Notes: generated by a model from the letters alone, not told the origin. DNA of 64,000 nt from Blastococcus sp. CT_GayMR19 (GCF_004570385.1 NZ_SPQL01000003.1:1-64000), one strand, 5' to 3'. Shown: positions 25,144-33,490, counted from the first letter of the stretch. Program-made: numbers and translations.

Positions 25144-25464
25144 ATGCCCACACCCACCGACGACCGCCGCGACCTGCTGACCGTCATCGCCTACATGCGC
25201 GCAGCTCCCGGCAGGGAGGACGAGCTGCGCCGGGAGCTCGAGGCGCTGGTCGAGCCCACCAGCCAGGAGGCGGGCTACGTCAACTACGACCTGCACGAGT
25301 CCGTCGAGCAGCCCGGCACCTTCTTCTTCTACGAGAACTGGGAGTCGGCCGGGCATCTCGACGCCCACCTGGCGACCCCGCACCTCACCCGCTTCGCGAG
25401 CATCATGGGCGACCTGCTCGACGAGAAAGGGCTGACGATCAACCGGCTGCGCCGGATCGCCTGA
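25144..25464 (+). CDS. ABM-domain protein (putative quinol monooxygenase)
   Basis: A 106-aa ABM-fold protein: LLTVIAYMRAAPGREDELR, EAGYVNYDLHES and FFFYENWESAGHLDAHLATP followed by HLTRFA. The pattern matches YgiN-type quinol monooxygenases. It lies 61 nt after the first ABM gene and has its own gaaggga ribosome site. It is the last gene before the hydrogenase locus and is separated from hypA by a repeat-filled spacer. Confidence 0.87.
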   Translation: MPTPTDDRRDLLTVIAYMRAAPGREDELRRELEALVEPTSQEAGYVNYDLHESVEQPGTFFFYENWESAGHLDAHLATPHLTRFASIMGDLLDEKGLTINRLRRIA

Positions 25465-25505
25465 GGAGACGGCGGCGCAGCGGGGGATGGGTACCGCCCG
25501 GGGTC

Positions 25506-25570
25506 GGGCGTAGCGTTTTCGGGCGTAGCGTTTCGGCCCCGGGCGTCTCGGCCCCGGGCGTTTCGGCCCC
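25506..25570. repeat. Degenerate short tandem repeat before hypA
   Basis: Four head-to-tail units of 15, 20, 15 and 15 bp share gggcgt followed by a tcggcccc-type ending. They fill the spacer between the second ABM gene and hypA and stop 15 bp before the hypA ATG. Any hypA promoter would have to overlap them. Confidence 0.75.
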
Positions 25571-25585
25571 GGAAGGGCAGGGGCG

Positions 25586-25927
25586 ATGCACGAGCTCGCG
25601 ATCACCCAGGGCGTGGTGGACGCCGTCACCGAGCGCACCGGCAGCGCACCGGTGGCGGTCGTGCGGGTGCGGGTCGGCCGCCTCGCCGGCGTCGTCCCGG
25701 ACGCCATGCGGTTCTGCTTCGAGCTCGTCACGGCGGGGACGCCGCTGGAGGGGGCGGAGCTCGAGATCGAGCAGCCGGAGGGGCGGGCGCGCTGCCGCTC
25801 CTGCGGGAGGAACTTCGCGCTGCCCGATCCCGTCCTGCTGTGCCGCTGCGGCAGTGCGGACGTCGAGGTGCTGGCCGGACGCGAACTCGGCGTCGCGTCC
25901 GTCGTGATGGCCGAACCGGCGGGCTGA
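25586..25927 (+). CDS. hypA: Hydrogenase maturation nickel chaperone HypA
   Basis: A 113-aa nickel metallochaperone that works with HypB to insert Ni into the large hydrogenase subunit. It begins with the diagnostic MHELAI, whose His2 binds nickel. The zinc loop is seen as C-R-S-C followed 13 residues later by C-R-C; the usual second CxxC is shortened to CxC here. ATG follows gggcagggg. HypB starts 12 nt downstream. It opens the hydrogenase locus. Confidence 0.93.
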   Translation: MHELAITQGVVDAVTERTGSAPVAVVRVRVGRLAGVVPDAMRFCFELVTAGTPLEGAELEIEQPEGRARCRSCGRNFALPDPVLLCRCGSADVEVLAGRELGVASVVMAEPAG

Positions 25928-25938
25928 GGGAGCGGGAC

Positions 25939-26739
25939 GTGTGCGGAACCTGTGGCTGCGGGGAGGCGGACGTCCGGGTGGAGCTGCTCGCCTTCGGCCC
26001 TGATCGAAGCGGTGGCCCTGATCGAAGCCGTGGCCCCGATCAGGAGGAGCCGGCCGGGCACGGGCATCGGCACGAGCCGCTGACCGGAGTCGTGGACATC
26101 GAGACGGCCCTGCTCGCCAAGAACGACCACCTGGCCGGGCACAACCGCGCCTGGCTGGCCGAGCGGGGCATCGTCGCGCTCAACCTGATGAGCTCACCGG
26201 GTTCCGGCAAGACGTCCCTCCTTGCCCGGACGATCGCCGAGCTGACGCCGAGCCGCCCGGTCTCGGTCATCGAGGGGGATCAGGAGACCCGGATCGACGC
26301 CGAGCGGATCCGGAGCACCGGCGCACCCGTCGTCCAGATCAACACCGGCGCGGGCTGCCACCTCGATGCGGACATGCTGGCCCGCGGACTGGCGGAGCTG
26401 CGGCCGCCGGACGGTTCGCTGGTCTTCGTCGAGAACGTCGGCAACCTGGTCTGTCCGGCGCTCTTCGACCTCGGCGAGGCCGCCCGGATCGTCGTCGTGT
26501 CGGTGACCGAGGGCGAGGACAAGCCGCTCAAGTACCCGCAGATGTTCTCGGTCGCCGACCTCGTCCTGATCAACAAGGTCGACCTGCTGCCCTACGTCGA
26601 CGTGCAGCTGCCGCGGCTCGTCGCGCACTGCCGGGCGGTGCGGCCCGGCGTCCGTGTGCTGCCGTTGTCGGTGACCACCGGCGAGGGCATGGCGGCGTGG
26701 TGTGACTGGCTGCTGACCTGCGACCCTGTCCGGCGCTGA
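25939..26739 (+). CDS. hypB: Hydrogenase maturation GTPase HypB
   Basis: A 266-aa nickel-inserting GTPase. The N-terminus has the high-affinity nickel motif C-G-T-C-G-C. A short His segment (GHGHRHE) precedes the G domain with the P-loop SSPGSGKTS, the metal-binding Cys-His of GAGCHLDADM and the specificity motif NKVDLL. GTP hydrolysis drives nickel transfer from HypA to the large subunit precursor. GTG at 25939 begins the nickel motif. A short 18-bp duplication in the linker (25996-26031) lengthens the spacer between nickel motif and G domain. Confidence 0.93.
   Translation: MCGTCGCGEADVRVELLAFGPDRSGGPDRSRGPDQEEPAGHGHRHEPLTGVVDIETALLAKNDHLAGHNRAWLAERGIVALNLMSSPGSGKTSLLARTIAELTPSRPVSVIEGDQETRIDAERIRSTGAPVVQINTGAGCHLDADMLARGLAELRPPDGSLVFVENVGNLVCPALFDLGEAARIVVVSVTEGEDKPLKYPQMFSVADLVLINKVDLLPYVDVQLPRLVAHCRAVRPGVRVLPLSVTTGEGMAAWCDWLLTCDPVRR
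25996..26031. repeat. In-frame 18-bp duplication inside hypB
   Basis: Two adjacent 18-bp units differ at one base and a third partial unit follows. They encode repeats of P-D-R-S-x-G in the linker between the N-terminal nickel motif and the GTPase domain. Confidence 0.88.
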
Positions 26740-26754
26740 CCGCCCGGCTCTCCC

Positions 26755-26784
26755 TTGACAGCCGGTCGAGGAGGAGCGTAATCA
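26755..26784 (+). promoter_or_regulatory. Promoter candidate for the hydrogenase structural genes
   Basis: TTGACA at 26755-26760 and TAATCA at 26779-26784 are separated by 18 bp, a good fit to a housekeeping sigma promoter. It lies just after hypB and 99 bp before the hhyS start, in a 143-bp spacer, which would allow the structural genes to be transcribed separately from hypAB. Confidence 0.55.
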
Positions 26785-26882
26785 CAGGTCAGGCCGCGCA
26801 CGTGGACCCAGATCCGGTCCAGCGGAAGTCAGGGGTTCTGCCCCCGGCAGGGCCGAGCAGACACCCCGGGAAGCCTGGCGTC

Positions 26883-27950
26883 ATGCCATACGCGCCCACC
26901 CGAGAGGCCGAACTCGCCGCCGAACAGGTCCTGATCCACGTGCTGTGGATCAACGCCGGTCTCAGCTGCGACGGCGACTCCGTGGCCCTCACCGGGGCCA
27001 CCCAGCCCAGCATCGAGGAGATCGCGCTCGGTGCCCTGCCGGGGCTGCCGAAAGTCGCCGTCCACTGGCCGCTGATCGACTTCGAGTGCGGCCCGAACGG
27101 CGGCGCGGACGACTTCCTGGAGTGGTTCTTCAAGGCCGACCGCGGGGAGCTCGAGCCGTTCGTGCTGGTCGTCGAGGGGTCCATCCCCAACGAGAAGATC
27201 AAGGACGAGGGTTACTGGTGCGGCTTCGGCAACAACCCGGCCACCGGGCAGCCGATGACCACCAGCGAGTGGCTCGACCGGCTGACGCCGAAGGCGACGG
27301 CCGTCGTGGCCGTCGGCACGTGCGCCACGTACGGCGGCATCCACGCGATGGCCGGCAACCCCACCGGGGCGATGGGCGTCCCGGACTACCTCGGCTGGGA
27401 CTGGAAGTCCAAGGCCGGCATCCCGATCGTCTGCGTGCCGGGCTGCCCGATCCAGCCGGACAACCTGTCGGAGACCCTGACCTATCTGCTCTACATGGCC
27501 ACCGGCCAGGCGCCGATGATCCCGCTCGACGAGGCGCTGCGGCCCACCTGGCTGTTCGGCCGCACCGTGCACGAGGGCTGTGACCGCGCCGGCTACTACG
27601 AGCAGGGCGACTTCGCGACCGAGTACGGCTCGCCCAAGTGCATCGTCAAGCTGGGCTGCTGGGGCCCGGTCGTGAAGTGCAACGTGCCCAAGCGGGGCTG
27701 GATCAACGGCGTGGGCGGCTGCCCGAACGTGGGCGGGATCTGCATCGGCTGCACCATGCCCGGCTTCCCCGACAAGTTCATGCCGTTCATGGACGAGCCG
27801 CCCGGCGGAAAGCTCTCGACGGCGGCCGTCGGCCCGTACGGCGCGGCGATCCGGCGACTGCGCACCATCACGACGCGGACCGTCGACAAGGAACCCAAGT
27901 GGCGCAGGCCGGGCCGCGAGCTCGTGACCGGTGCGAAGCGGACCTGGTGA
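26883..27950 (+). CDS. hhyS: [NiFe]-hydrogenase small subunit, group 1h (high-affinity type)
   Basis: A 355-aa iron-sulfur subunit. Cys ligands of the proximal cluster are seen in GLSCDGDSVAL, GTCATYGG and VPGCPIQPDN. Further clusters are served by HEGCDRAGYYEQG, KLGCWGPVVKCNVP, GCPNVGGICIGCTMPGFPD. The Asp after the first Cys (SCDGD) and the absence of a twin-arginine leader and a membrane tail fit the cytosolic-facing group 1h (formerly group 5) enzymes that oxidise atmospheric H2. The ATG at 26883 matches the family start; an in-frame GTG at 26802 would add 27 residues. The stop overlaps the large subunit start. Confidence 0.92.
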   Translation: MPYAPTREAELAAEQVLIHVLWINAGLSCDGDSVALTGATQPSIEEIALGALPGLPKVAVHWPLIDFECGPNGGADDFLEWFFKADRGELEPFVLVVEGSIPNEKIKDEGYWCGFGNNPATGQPMTTSEWLDRLTPKATAVVAVGTCATYGGIHAMAGNPTGAMGVPDYLGWDWKSKAGIPIVCVPGCPIQPDNLSETLTYLLYMATGQAPMIPLDEALRPTWLFGRTVHEGCDRAGYYEQGDFATEYGSPKCIVKLGCWGPVVKCNVPKRGWINGVGGCPNVGGICIGCTMPGFPDKFMPFMDEPPGGKLSTAAVGPYGAAIRRLRTITTRTVDKEPKWRRPGRELVTGAKRTW

Positions 27951-29746
27951 CGACGATGACTCTGACCGAACCCCGTACGACCGGTAGGACTCCCGGCGCG
28001 AACCTCGTCGAGATGGCCTGGGACCCGATCACCCGGATCGTGGGCAGCCTGGGCATCTACACCAAGATCGACTTCGAGGCCCGCGAGGTCGTCGAGTGCC
28101 ACAGCACGTCGTCGATCTTCCGTGGCTACTCGATCTTCATGAAGGGCAAGGACCCGCGCGACGCGCACTTCATCACCAGCCGCATCTGCGGCATCTGCGG
28201 CGACAACCACGCCACGTGCTCCTGCTATTGCCAGAACATGGCCTACGGCGTGAAGCCGCCGCACCTGGGGGAGTGGATCGTCAATCTCGGCGAGGCGGCC
28301 GAGTACATGTTCGACCACAACATCTTCCAGGAGAACCTGGTCGGGGTGGACTACTGCGAGAAGATGGTCGCCGAGACCAATCCCCGCGTGCTCGAGCAGG
28401 CCAACCGGACCGACGCCCCGCACGCCGACCAGCACGGGTACCGGACCATCGGCGACATCATGCGGTCGCTGAACCCGTTCACCGGCGAGTTCTACCGCGA
28501 GGCGCTGCAGGTCAGCCGCTGGACGCGGGAGATGTTCTGCCTCATGGAGGGGCGGCACGTCCACCCGTCCACGCTGTACCCGGGTGGCGTCGGCACGGTC
28601 GCGACCATCCAGCTGATGACCGACTACATGACCCGGCTCATGCGCTACGTCGAGTTCATGAAGAAGGTCGTGCCGATGCACGACGACCTGTTCGACTTCT
28701 TCTACCAGGCGTTGCCCGGCTACGAGATGGTCGGCAACCGGCGGATCCTGCTCGGCTGCTGGGGCTCCTTCCAGGACCCGGAGTACTGCAACTTCGAGTA
28801 CAAGGACATGACCGAGTGGGGTCGCAAGATGTACGTGACCCCGGGCATCGTCGTCGACGGCACACTCGTGACGACCGACCTCGTGCAGATCAACCTCGGG
28901 ATCCGGATCCTGCTGGGCAGCTCCTACTACGAGGACTGGCTCGGCCAGGAGGTCTTCGTCGAGCGGGACCCGCTCGGCAATCCGGTCGACGTCCGGCACC
29001 CGTGGAACCAGCACACCAACCCGCGGCCGCAGAAGCGCGACCTCGACGACAAGTACAGCTGGGTGATGAGCCCGCGCTGGTACGACGGCAAGGACTACCT
29101 GGCGCTGGACACCGGCGGCGGCCCGCTGGCCCGGCTCTGGTCGACGGCGCTGGCCAACCTGGTCGACATCGGCTACGTCAAGGCCACCGGGCACAGCGTG
29201 CAGATCAACCTGCCGAAGACGGCGCTCAAGGGCCCTGTCACCCTGGAGTGGAAGGTCCCCCAGTGGAGCAACACGATCGAGCGGAACCGGGCGCGGACCT
29301 ACTTCCAGGCCTACGCGGCCGCGTGCGCGCTGCACTTCGCGGAGAAGGCGCTGGTCGAGATCCGGGCCGGGCGGACCAAGACCTGGGAGTCCTTCGAGGT
29401 TCCTGACGAGGGCATCGGCTGCGGCTTCACCGAGGCCGTGCGGGGCGTGCTCAGCCACCACATGGTCATCCGGGACGGGAAGATCGCGAACTACCACCCG
29501 TATCCGCCGACCCCGTGGAACGCCAACCCCCGCGACTCCTACGGCACCCCGGGCCCCTACGAGGACGCCGTCCAAGGCCAGCCGCTCTTCGAGGAGAACG
29601 ACCGGGAGCACTTCAAGGGCATCGACATCATGCGGACCGTCCGCAGCTTCGACCCCTGCCTGCCGTGCGGCGTGCACATGTATCTCGGCAACGGGAAGAC
29701 CTTGGAGATGACCCACTCGCCCACGCAGTCGGTCACCGGCGAGTGA
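27947..29746 (+). CDS. hhyL: [NiFe]-hydrogenase large subunit, group 1h
   Basis: A 599-aa catalytic subunit carrying the Ni-Fe(CN)2CO site. The L1 motif is SRICGICGDNHATCS and the L2 motif is SFDPCLPCGVHMY. After the L2 His a 22-residue extension remains; such extensions are removed by the maturation endopeptidase encoded at 34160. It splits H2 to protons and electrons; group 1h enzymes have high affinity and tolerate O2, enabling survival on trace H2. GTG at 27947 overlaps the hhyS stop; the ATG at 27956 is an alternative. The expected HypD, HypE and HypF are not nearby. Confidence 0.94.
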   Translation: MTTMTLTEPRTTGRTPGANLVEMAWDPITRIVGSLGIYTKIDFEAREVVECHSTSSIFRGYSIFMKGKDPRDAHFITSRICGICGDNHATCSCYCQNMAYGVKPPHLGEWIVNLGEAAEYMFDHNIFQENLVGVDYCEKMVAETNPRVLEQANRTDAPHADQHGYRTIGDIMRSLNPFTGEFYREALQVSRWTREMFCLMEGRHVHPSTLYPGGVGTVATIQLMTDYMTRLMRYVEFMKKVVPMHDDLFDFFYQALPGYEMVGNRRILLGCWGSFQDPEYCNFEYKDMTEWGRKMYVTPGIVVDGTLVTTDLVQINLGIRILLGSSYYEDWLGQEVFVERDPLGNPVDVRHPWNQHTNPRPQKRDLDDKYSWVMSPRWYDGKDYLALDTGGGPLARLWSTALANLVDIGYVKATGHSVQINLPKTALKGPVTLEWKVPQWSNTIERNRARTYFQAYAAACALHFAEKALVEIRAGRTKTWESFEVPDEGIGCGFTEAVRGVLSHHMVIRDGKIANYHPYPPTPWNANPRDSYGTPGPYEDAVQGQPLFEENDREHFKGIDIMRTVRSFDPCLPCGVHMYLGNGKTLEMTHSPTQSVTGE

Positions 29747-29756
29747 CGGCGCCGGC

Positions 29757-30716
29757 ATGACGTCGGCGGGCACGGTCCCGGAGGCGGGCGCGGCGCCGGA
29801 CCCGGGGGAACCCGACCTCCGGGTCACGGGGGAGCGGATCGAGGCCCTGCTGGAGGCGGCGTCCACCGGCGGGCGGGTCGCCCGCGAGCGAGCCGAGGAG
29901 CTGGTCCGGCTCGTCGTCGACCTCTACGGGTCGGGGCTGGAACGGCTGCTGGAGATCGCGCACGAGTCCGGCCGGCTGGACGACGAGCTGCTCGACCGGC
30001 TCGCCGCCGACGAGCTCGTCTCCAGCCTGCTGGTCGTGCACGGCCTGCACCCCTACGACGTCGGGACGCGGGTTGCGCGCGCGCTCGACGGCGTGCGGCC
30101 CTACCTGGGCTCGCACGGAGGGGACGTCGAGCTGGTCGGCGTGACCGAGGACGGTGTCGTGCGCCTGCGGATGCTGGGCAGCTGCGACGGGTGCCCGTCG
30201 TCCTCGGTCACGTTGACCTTGGCGGTGGAGACGGCGATCCAGGCCGCCGCGCCGGAGATCCTCGGCATCGAGGTCGAGGAGGCAACCCCCCGGGCGACCG
30301 CGGCGGTGATCCCGGTGTCGGCCCTGCGGTCGCGGCTGGACTCCGGCGCGCGGGTTCCGGCGGGTGGCGGTTGGACCGCGGTCGACGGGGCGGACGCCCT
30401 GCCGGCCGGGCAGGCCGCCGGCTTCGCGGTCGCCGGGATGCCCGTCGCCGTCGTGCGGGTGGGTCCCGACTTCTATGCCTACCGGGACCGCTGCCCGCGG
30501 TGCGGCGGCGGGATCGCGGCCGGCGCCGTCGAGCGGCGGCTCGGCGGCAGCGCCGCGGACGCGGTCCTGCGCTGCCCGGGCTGCCGCGCCCACTACGACG
30601 TCCGGCGCGCCGGCCGCGGGCTCGACGATCCCGACGACCACCTCGAGCCGCTGCCGCTGCTGGTTCGCGAGGGCGTCGTCACGGTGGCCCTGCCCGGGGC
30701 GGCGGTGAGCGCATGA
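29757..30716 (+). CDS. hhyE: NifU-domain and Rieske-like iron-sulfur protein of the Hhy locus
   Basis: A 319-aa protein. A helical N-terminal part precedes a NifU C-terminal domain (RPYLGSHGGDVELVGV with MLGSCDGCPSSSVTLT, CxxC intact) at about residues 100-175. The C-terminal 100 residues resemble a Rieske domain by layout (RDRCPRCGG and LRCPGCRAHYDV), but the two His ligands of a Rieske centre are replaced by Cys, giving a four-Cys site. It corresponds in position to the iron-sulfur protein (HhyE) proposed to pass electrons from Hhy to the respiratory chain. Its start is 11 nt after hhyL and its end overlaps the next gene by ATGA. Confidence 0.8.
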   Translation: MTSAGTVPEAGAAPDPGEPDLRVTGERIEALLEAASTGGRVARERAEELVRLVVDLYGSGLERLLEIAHESGRLDDELLDRLAADELVSSLLVVHGLHPYDVGTRVARALDGVRPYLGSHGGDVELVGVTEDGVVRLRMLGSCDGCPSSSVTLTLAVETAIQAAAPEILGIEVEEATPRATAAVIPVSALRSRLDSGARVPAGGGWTAVDGADALPAGQAAGFAVAGMPVAVVRVGPDFYAYRDRCPRCGGGIAAGAVERRLGGSAADAVLRCPGCRAHYDVRRAGRGLDDPDDHLEPLPLLVREGVVTVALPGAAVSA

Positions 30717-31348
30717 CCGCGTCGTCGTCTCCGCTCTCCGTGCTCGCGCGGATTCGGGCGAACCGGCCCGTGCCGAGCGCCGAGGAGCGCTGCGAGATGT
30801 GCGCCGAGCCGATCGGCGGGGCGCACCCGCACGTGGTCGACGTCGTCGGCCGGGGCCTGCTGTGCACCTGCCGGCCCTGCTACCTGCTGTTCACGGCCGA
30901 GGGGGCGGAGCTGCGCTACCGCGCCGTCCCCGACCGCTACCTGTCGTTGCCGGACTTCGCCCTCCACGCCGGCGCCTGGGACGAGTTGCAGATCCCCGTC
31001 GGGCTGGCGTTCTTCTTCTCCAACTCGGTGCAGTCCCGGACCGTGGCCTTCTACCCGGGCCCCGCGGGGGCCACCGAGTCGGAGCTCCCGCTGGGCGCCT
31101 GGGACCGGATCGTCGGCGCCAACCCGGTGCTCGGCTCGCTCGTGCCCGACGTCGAGGCACTGATCGTCCGGATGCCGGACCGGTCGAGGACCGAGCCGGC
31201 CGCCCACCTGGTGCCCATCGACCGCTGCTACGAGCTCGTCGGCCTGCTCCGGACGGCGTGGCGCGGGTTCGACGGCGGGCAGGAGGCGCGGGCCCTGCTC
31301 GACGCCTTCTTCGCCGACCTGGCCGCGCGCGGGAAGCCGGTGCGGTGA
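30713..31348 (+). CDS. DUF5947-like protein of the Hhy locus
   Basis: A 211-aa conserved protein found in high-affinity hydrogenase loci; my recognition is by position and sequence character. Two Cys pairs occur near the N-terminus (CEMCAEPIG and CTCRPCYLLF), forming a likely zinc or iron site. The rest is an alpha/beta domain with FALHAGAWDELQIPVGLAFFF. The function is unknown; a role in assembly or electron transfer is possible. It overlaps the upstream gene by ATGA and the downstream gene by TGATG. Confidence 0.8.
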   Translation: MTASSSPLSVLARIRANRPVPSAEERCEMCAEPIGGAHPHVVDVVGRGLLCTCRPCYLLFTAEGAELRYRAVPDRYLSLPDFALHAGAWDELQIPVGLAFFFSNSVQSRTVAFYPGPAGATESELPLGAWDRIVGANPVLGSLVPDVEALIVRMPDRSRTEPAAHLVPIDRCYELVGLLRTAWRGFDGGQEARALLDAFFADLAARGKPVR

Positions 31349-31992
31349 TGCCGGAGCTGACGTTCACCGTCGTCGACATTCGCCCCGAGCCGTATGCCGT
31401 CGTCCCGAACCTGCTCGCCCGGCTGCGCATCGAGGAGACGACCGGCGAGCAGGTGCACGCCCTGGCGCTGCGCGCCCAGGTCCGCATCGAGCCGCAGCGG
31501 CGGCGCTACGACGATCCCGAGGTCAGGGCGCTGCTCGACCTGTTCGGCGACCGGACCCGCTTCGCGCAGACCTTGCGGCCGTTCCCGTGGCTGCACGCCT
31601 CGACCGTCGCGCAGGGGTTCACCGGGGCATGCGAGATCGACCTCGTGCTCCCGTGCACGTACGACTTCGACGTCTCGGGGACCACCTATCTGCACGCGCT
31701 GCGCGACGGTGAGATCCCGCTCCTGTTCCTCTTCAGCGGCACGGTGTTCTGCCGCGGCACCGCCGGTTTCTCCGTCACCCAGGTGCCGTGGGACCTCGAG
31801 GCCCGGTACCGGATGCCGGCCGCCGTCTGGCGCGACCTGATGGAGGCGCACTTCCCGCGCAGCGAATGGCTGCGGATGCGGCGGGACACCGTCGAGGCGC
31901 TCGCCCACTACCGGCACGTCCGCGGGCTGACCAGCTGGGACGACGCCGTCACCTTGCTGCTCGGGCAGGTCTCGGTGGGAGAGCCGTCATGA
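31348..31992 (+). CDS. DUF6084-like protein of the Hhy locus
   Basis: A 214-aa protein without obvious membrane segments. The N-terminal part (LTFTVVDIRPEPYAV) and the strand-rich core (EIDLVLPCTYDFDV, IPLLFLFSGTVF) suggest a beta-sandwich. C-terminal helices contain a Trp/Arg pattern (SEWLRMRRDTVEALAHY). It is a conserved unknown in Hhy clusters. It is coupled on both sides by overlapping stops and starts, so its level is tied to its neighbours. Confidence 0.8.
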   Translation: MPELTFTVVDIRPEPYAVVPNLLARLRIEETTGEQVHALALRAQVRIEPQRRRYDDPEVRALLDLFGDRTRFAQTLRPFPWLHASTVAQGFTGACEIDLVLPCTYDFDVSGTTYLHALRDGEIPLLFLFSGTVFCRGTAGFSVTQVPWDLEARYRMPAAVWRDLMEAHFPRSEWLRMRRDTVEALAHYRHVRGLTSWDDAVTLLLGQVSVGEPS

Positions 31993-33374
31993 CCCTCGAC
32001 CTGGCTCGCCTCGCCGCCGACGCCGTCCTCTACGAGGGGTACCTGCTCTATCCCTACCGGTCCACCGCGGCCAAGAACCAGGTGCGCTGGCAGTTCGGCG
32101 TCCTCGGTCCGCCGGGGGCGGCGGAGGCCTCGCTGGGGGAGGAGGCCGGTCTGGCCGCCGAGTGCCTGCTGCGGCCGGACGCCGGCGCCCGATGGGAGGA
32201 CACTGCCGCGACGGTCACCGTGCACCTGCGGTTCCTCCAGCTGCAGCGCCGGCTGGCCCAGCGCCGGTCGGCCGACGGCAGCCACCGGACGGTCGAGAAG
32301 CTGTGGTCCGGGAACGAGCACTGGACCAGCTGGGACGAGGCCGTCGAGGTCGAGCACGAGCTGGGCACCTTCGGGGTCGACGCCCTGCGACGGGGCGTCG
32401 CGCTGACCGTGGCGGTCGACGGCGGCGAGGACGTCGAGCCCGTGCCCGGCGGGCGGCTGCTGCGCCGCCGATGGCCGCTGCGGGCGGCCGCGGCGGTGGG
32501 GGCCGAGGAGGACGGCGACCTGCTGCGCCTGCGGCTCGCGGTCACCAACACCGCCGCTGCCGCTGCGGACCGGGACGCCGCCCTGCGGTCCTCGCTGATC
32601 GGCGCGCACCTGCTGCTGGCCGCCGAGCACGCTCGGTTCGTCTCCGTGATCGACCCGCCGGAGGAGGCCCGGGCCGCTGCCTCCCGCTGTCGCCAGCGCC
32701 GGTGCTGGCCGGTCCTGGCCGGTGACGGCGGTCCGGACGGGCAGGCCTCGGACGTGGTGCTCGCGTCGCCGATCATCCTGTACGACCACCCCGCGGTGGC
32801 CCCCGAGAGCGTCGCCGCGATGTTCGACTCCACCGAGATCGACGAGATCCTGACGCTGCGGGTCATGACGCTGACCGACGACGAGAAGGCTCAGGCCCGG
32901 GCGACGGATGCGAGGGCGGCGGCGATCATCGACCGCTGCGAGCAGATGTCGCCCGCCGAGCTGCAGCGACTGCACGGGATCCTGCGCGAGCCGCACGCCG
33001 CGTCGGACGGCCCGGTCCTGACCGGCGACGACTGGTGGGCCGCCGAGGCCGCGGCCACGGTGTCGCCGGAGACCGATTCCGTGCTGGTGGCCGGCACCCG
33101 GGTGGGCCGGGGGAGCCCGGTCCGGCTGCGACCGTCCCGCCGCGCGGACGCCCAGGACATGTTCCTGGCCGGCCAGGAGGCCACCGTCATCGGCGTGCAC
33201 GTCGACCTCGACGGCGAGACGCACGTGGCCGTGACCCTTGTCGATGATCCGGCGGCGGAGCTGCACGACTGGTACGGCCGCTACCTCTACTTCGCGCCCG
33301 ACGAGCTCGAACCGCTCGTCCGGGCGGCTCCGGACAGCCCGGAAGCCGATCAACGAGAGGAGAGACCGTCGTGA
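31989..33374 (+). CDS. Conserved 461-aa protein of unknown function in the Hhy locus
   Basis: No catalytic family is recognised. The N-terminus (LYEGYLLYPYRSTAAKNQ followed by WQFGVLGPPG) and the long middle region precede a C-terminal segment (GTRVGRGSPVRLRPSRRAD and QDMFLAGQEATVIGVHVD) that looks like a small beta-barrel. Pieces of helix contain a Cys pair (SRCRQRRCWP). It starts with ATG at 31989 overlapping the previous stop and ends overlapping the next gene by GTGA. Conserved position in such loci suggests a dedicated maturation, folding or anchoring factor, but this is inference. Confidence 0.78.
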   Translation: MTLDLARLAADAVLYEGYLLYPYRSTAAKNQVRWQFGVLGPPGAAEASLGEEAGLAAECLLRPDAGARWEDTAATVTVHLRFLQLQRRLAQRRSADGSHRTVEKLWSGNEHWTSWDEAVEVEHELGTFGVDALRRGVALTVAVDGGEDVEPVPGGRLLRRRWPLRAAAAVGAEEDGDLLRLRLAVTNTAAAAADRDAALRSSLIGAHLLLAAEHARFVSVIDPPEEARAAASRCRQRRCWPVLAGDGGPDGQASDVVLASPIILYDHPAVAPESVAAMFDSTEIDEILTLRVMTLTDDEKAQARATDARAAAIIDRCEQMSPAELQRLHGILREPHAASDGPVLTGDDWWAAEAAATVSPETDSVLVAGTRVGRGSPVRLRPSRRADAQDMFLAGQEATVIGVHVDLDGETHVAVTLVDDPAAELHDWYGRYLYFAPDELEPLVRAAPDSPEADQREERPS

Positions 33375-33490
33375 GGATGGTCGGAGTGCTGACCACGCTG
33401 CTGGTCGCGGCGGGCCTGGCGGGAGCCGTCGTCGTCGGCGTCCGCTCGGTCCCGGACGTGAAGCGCTACCTGGCGATGCGCCGGATGTAG
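33371..33490 (+). CDS. 39-aa single-span membrane peptide (DUF6893-like)
   Basis: Too short for many gene finders. GTG at 33371 overlaps the upstream stop (GTGA). The peptide has a hydrophobic segment (VGVLTTLLVAAGLAGAVVVG) and a basic C-terminus (SVPDVKRYLAMRRM). Such peptides occur in other group 1h hydrogenase loci. It could anchor the soluble hydrogenase complex to the membrane or dock HhyE to quinone enzymes, but no function is known. The strict translational coupling argues it is real. Confidence 0.82.
   Translation: MRMVGVLTTLLVAAGLAGAVVVGVRSVPDVKRYLAMRRM

Noticed and set aside
27596-29866. 756-codon minus-strand open frame across hhyL
   Set aside because: It is antisense to the clearly recognised hydrogenase large subunit and carries no domain of its own.
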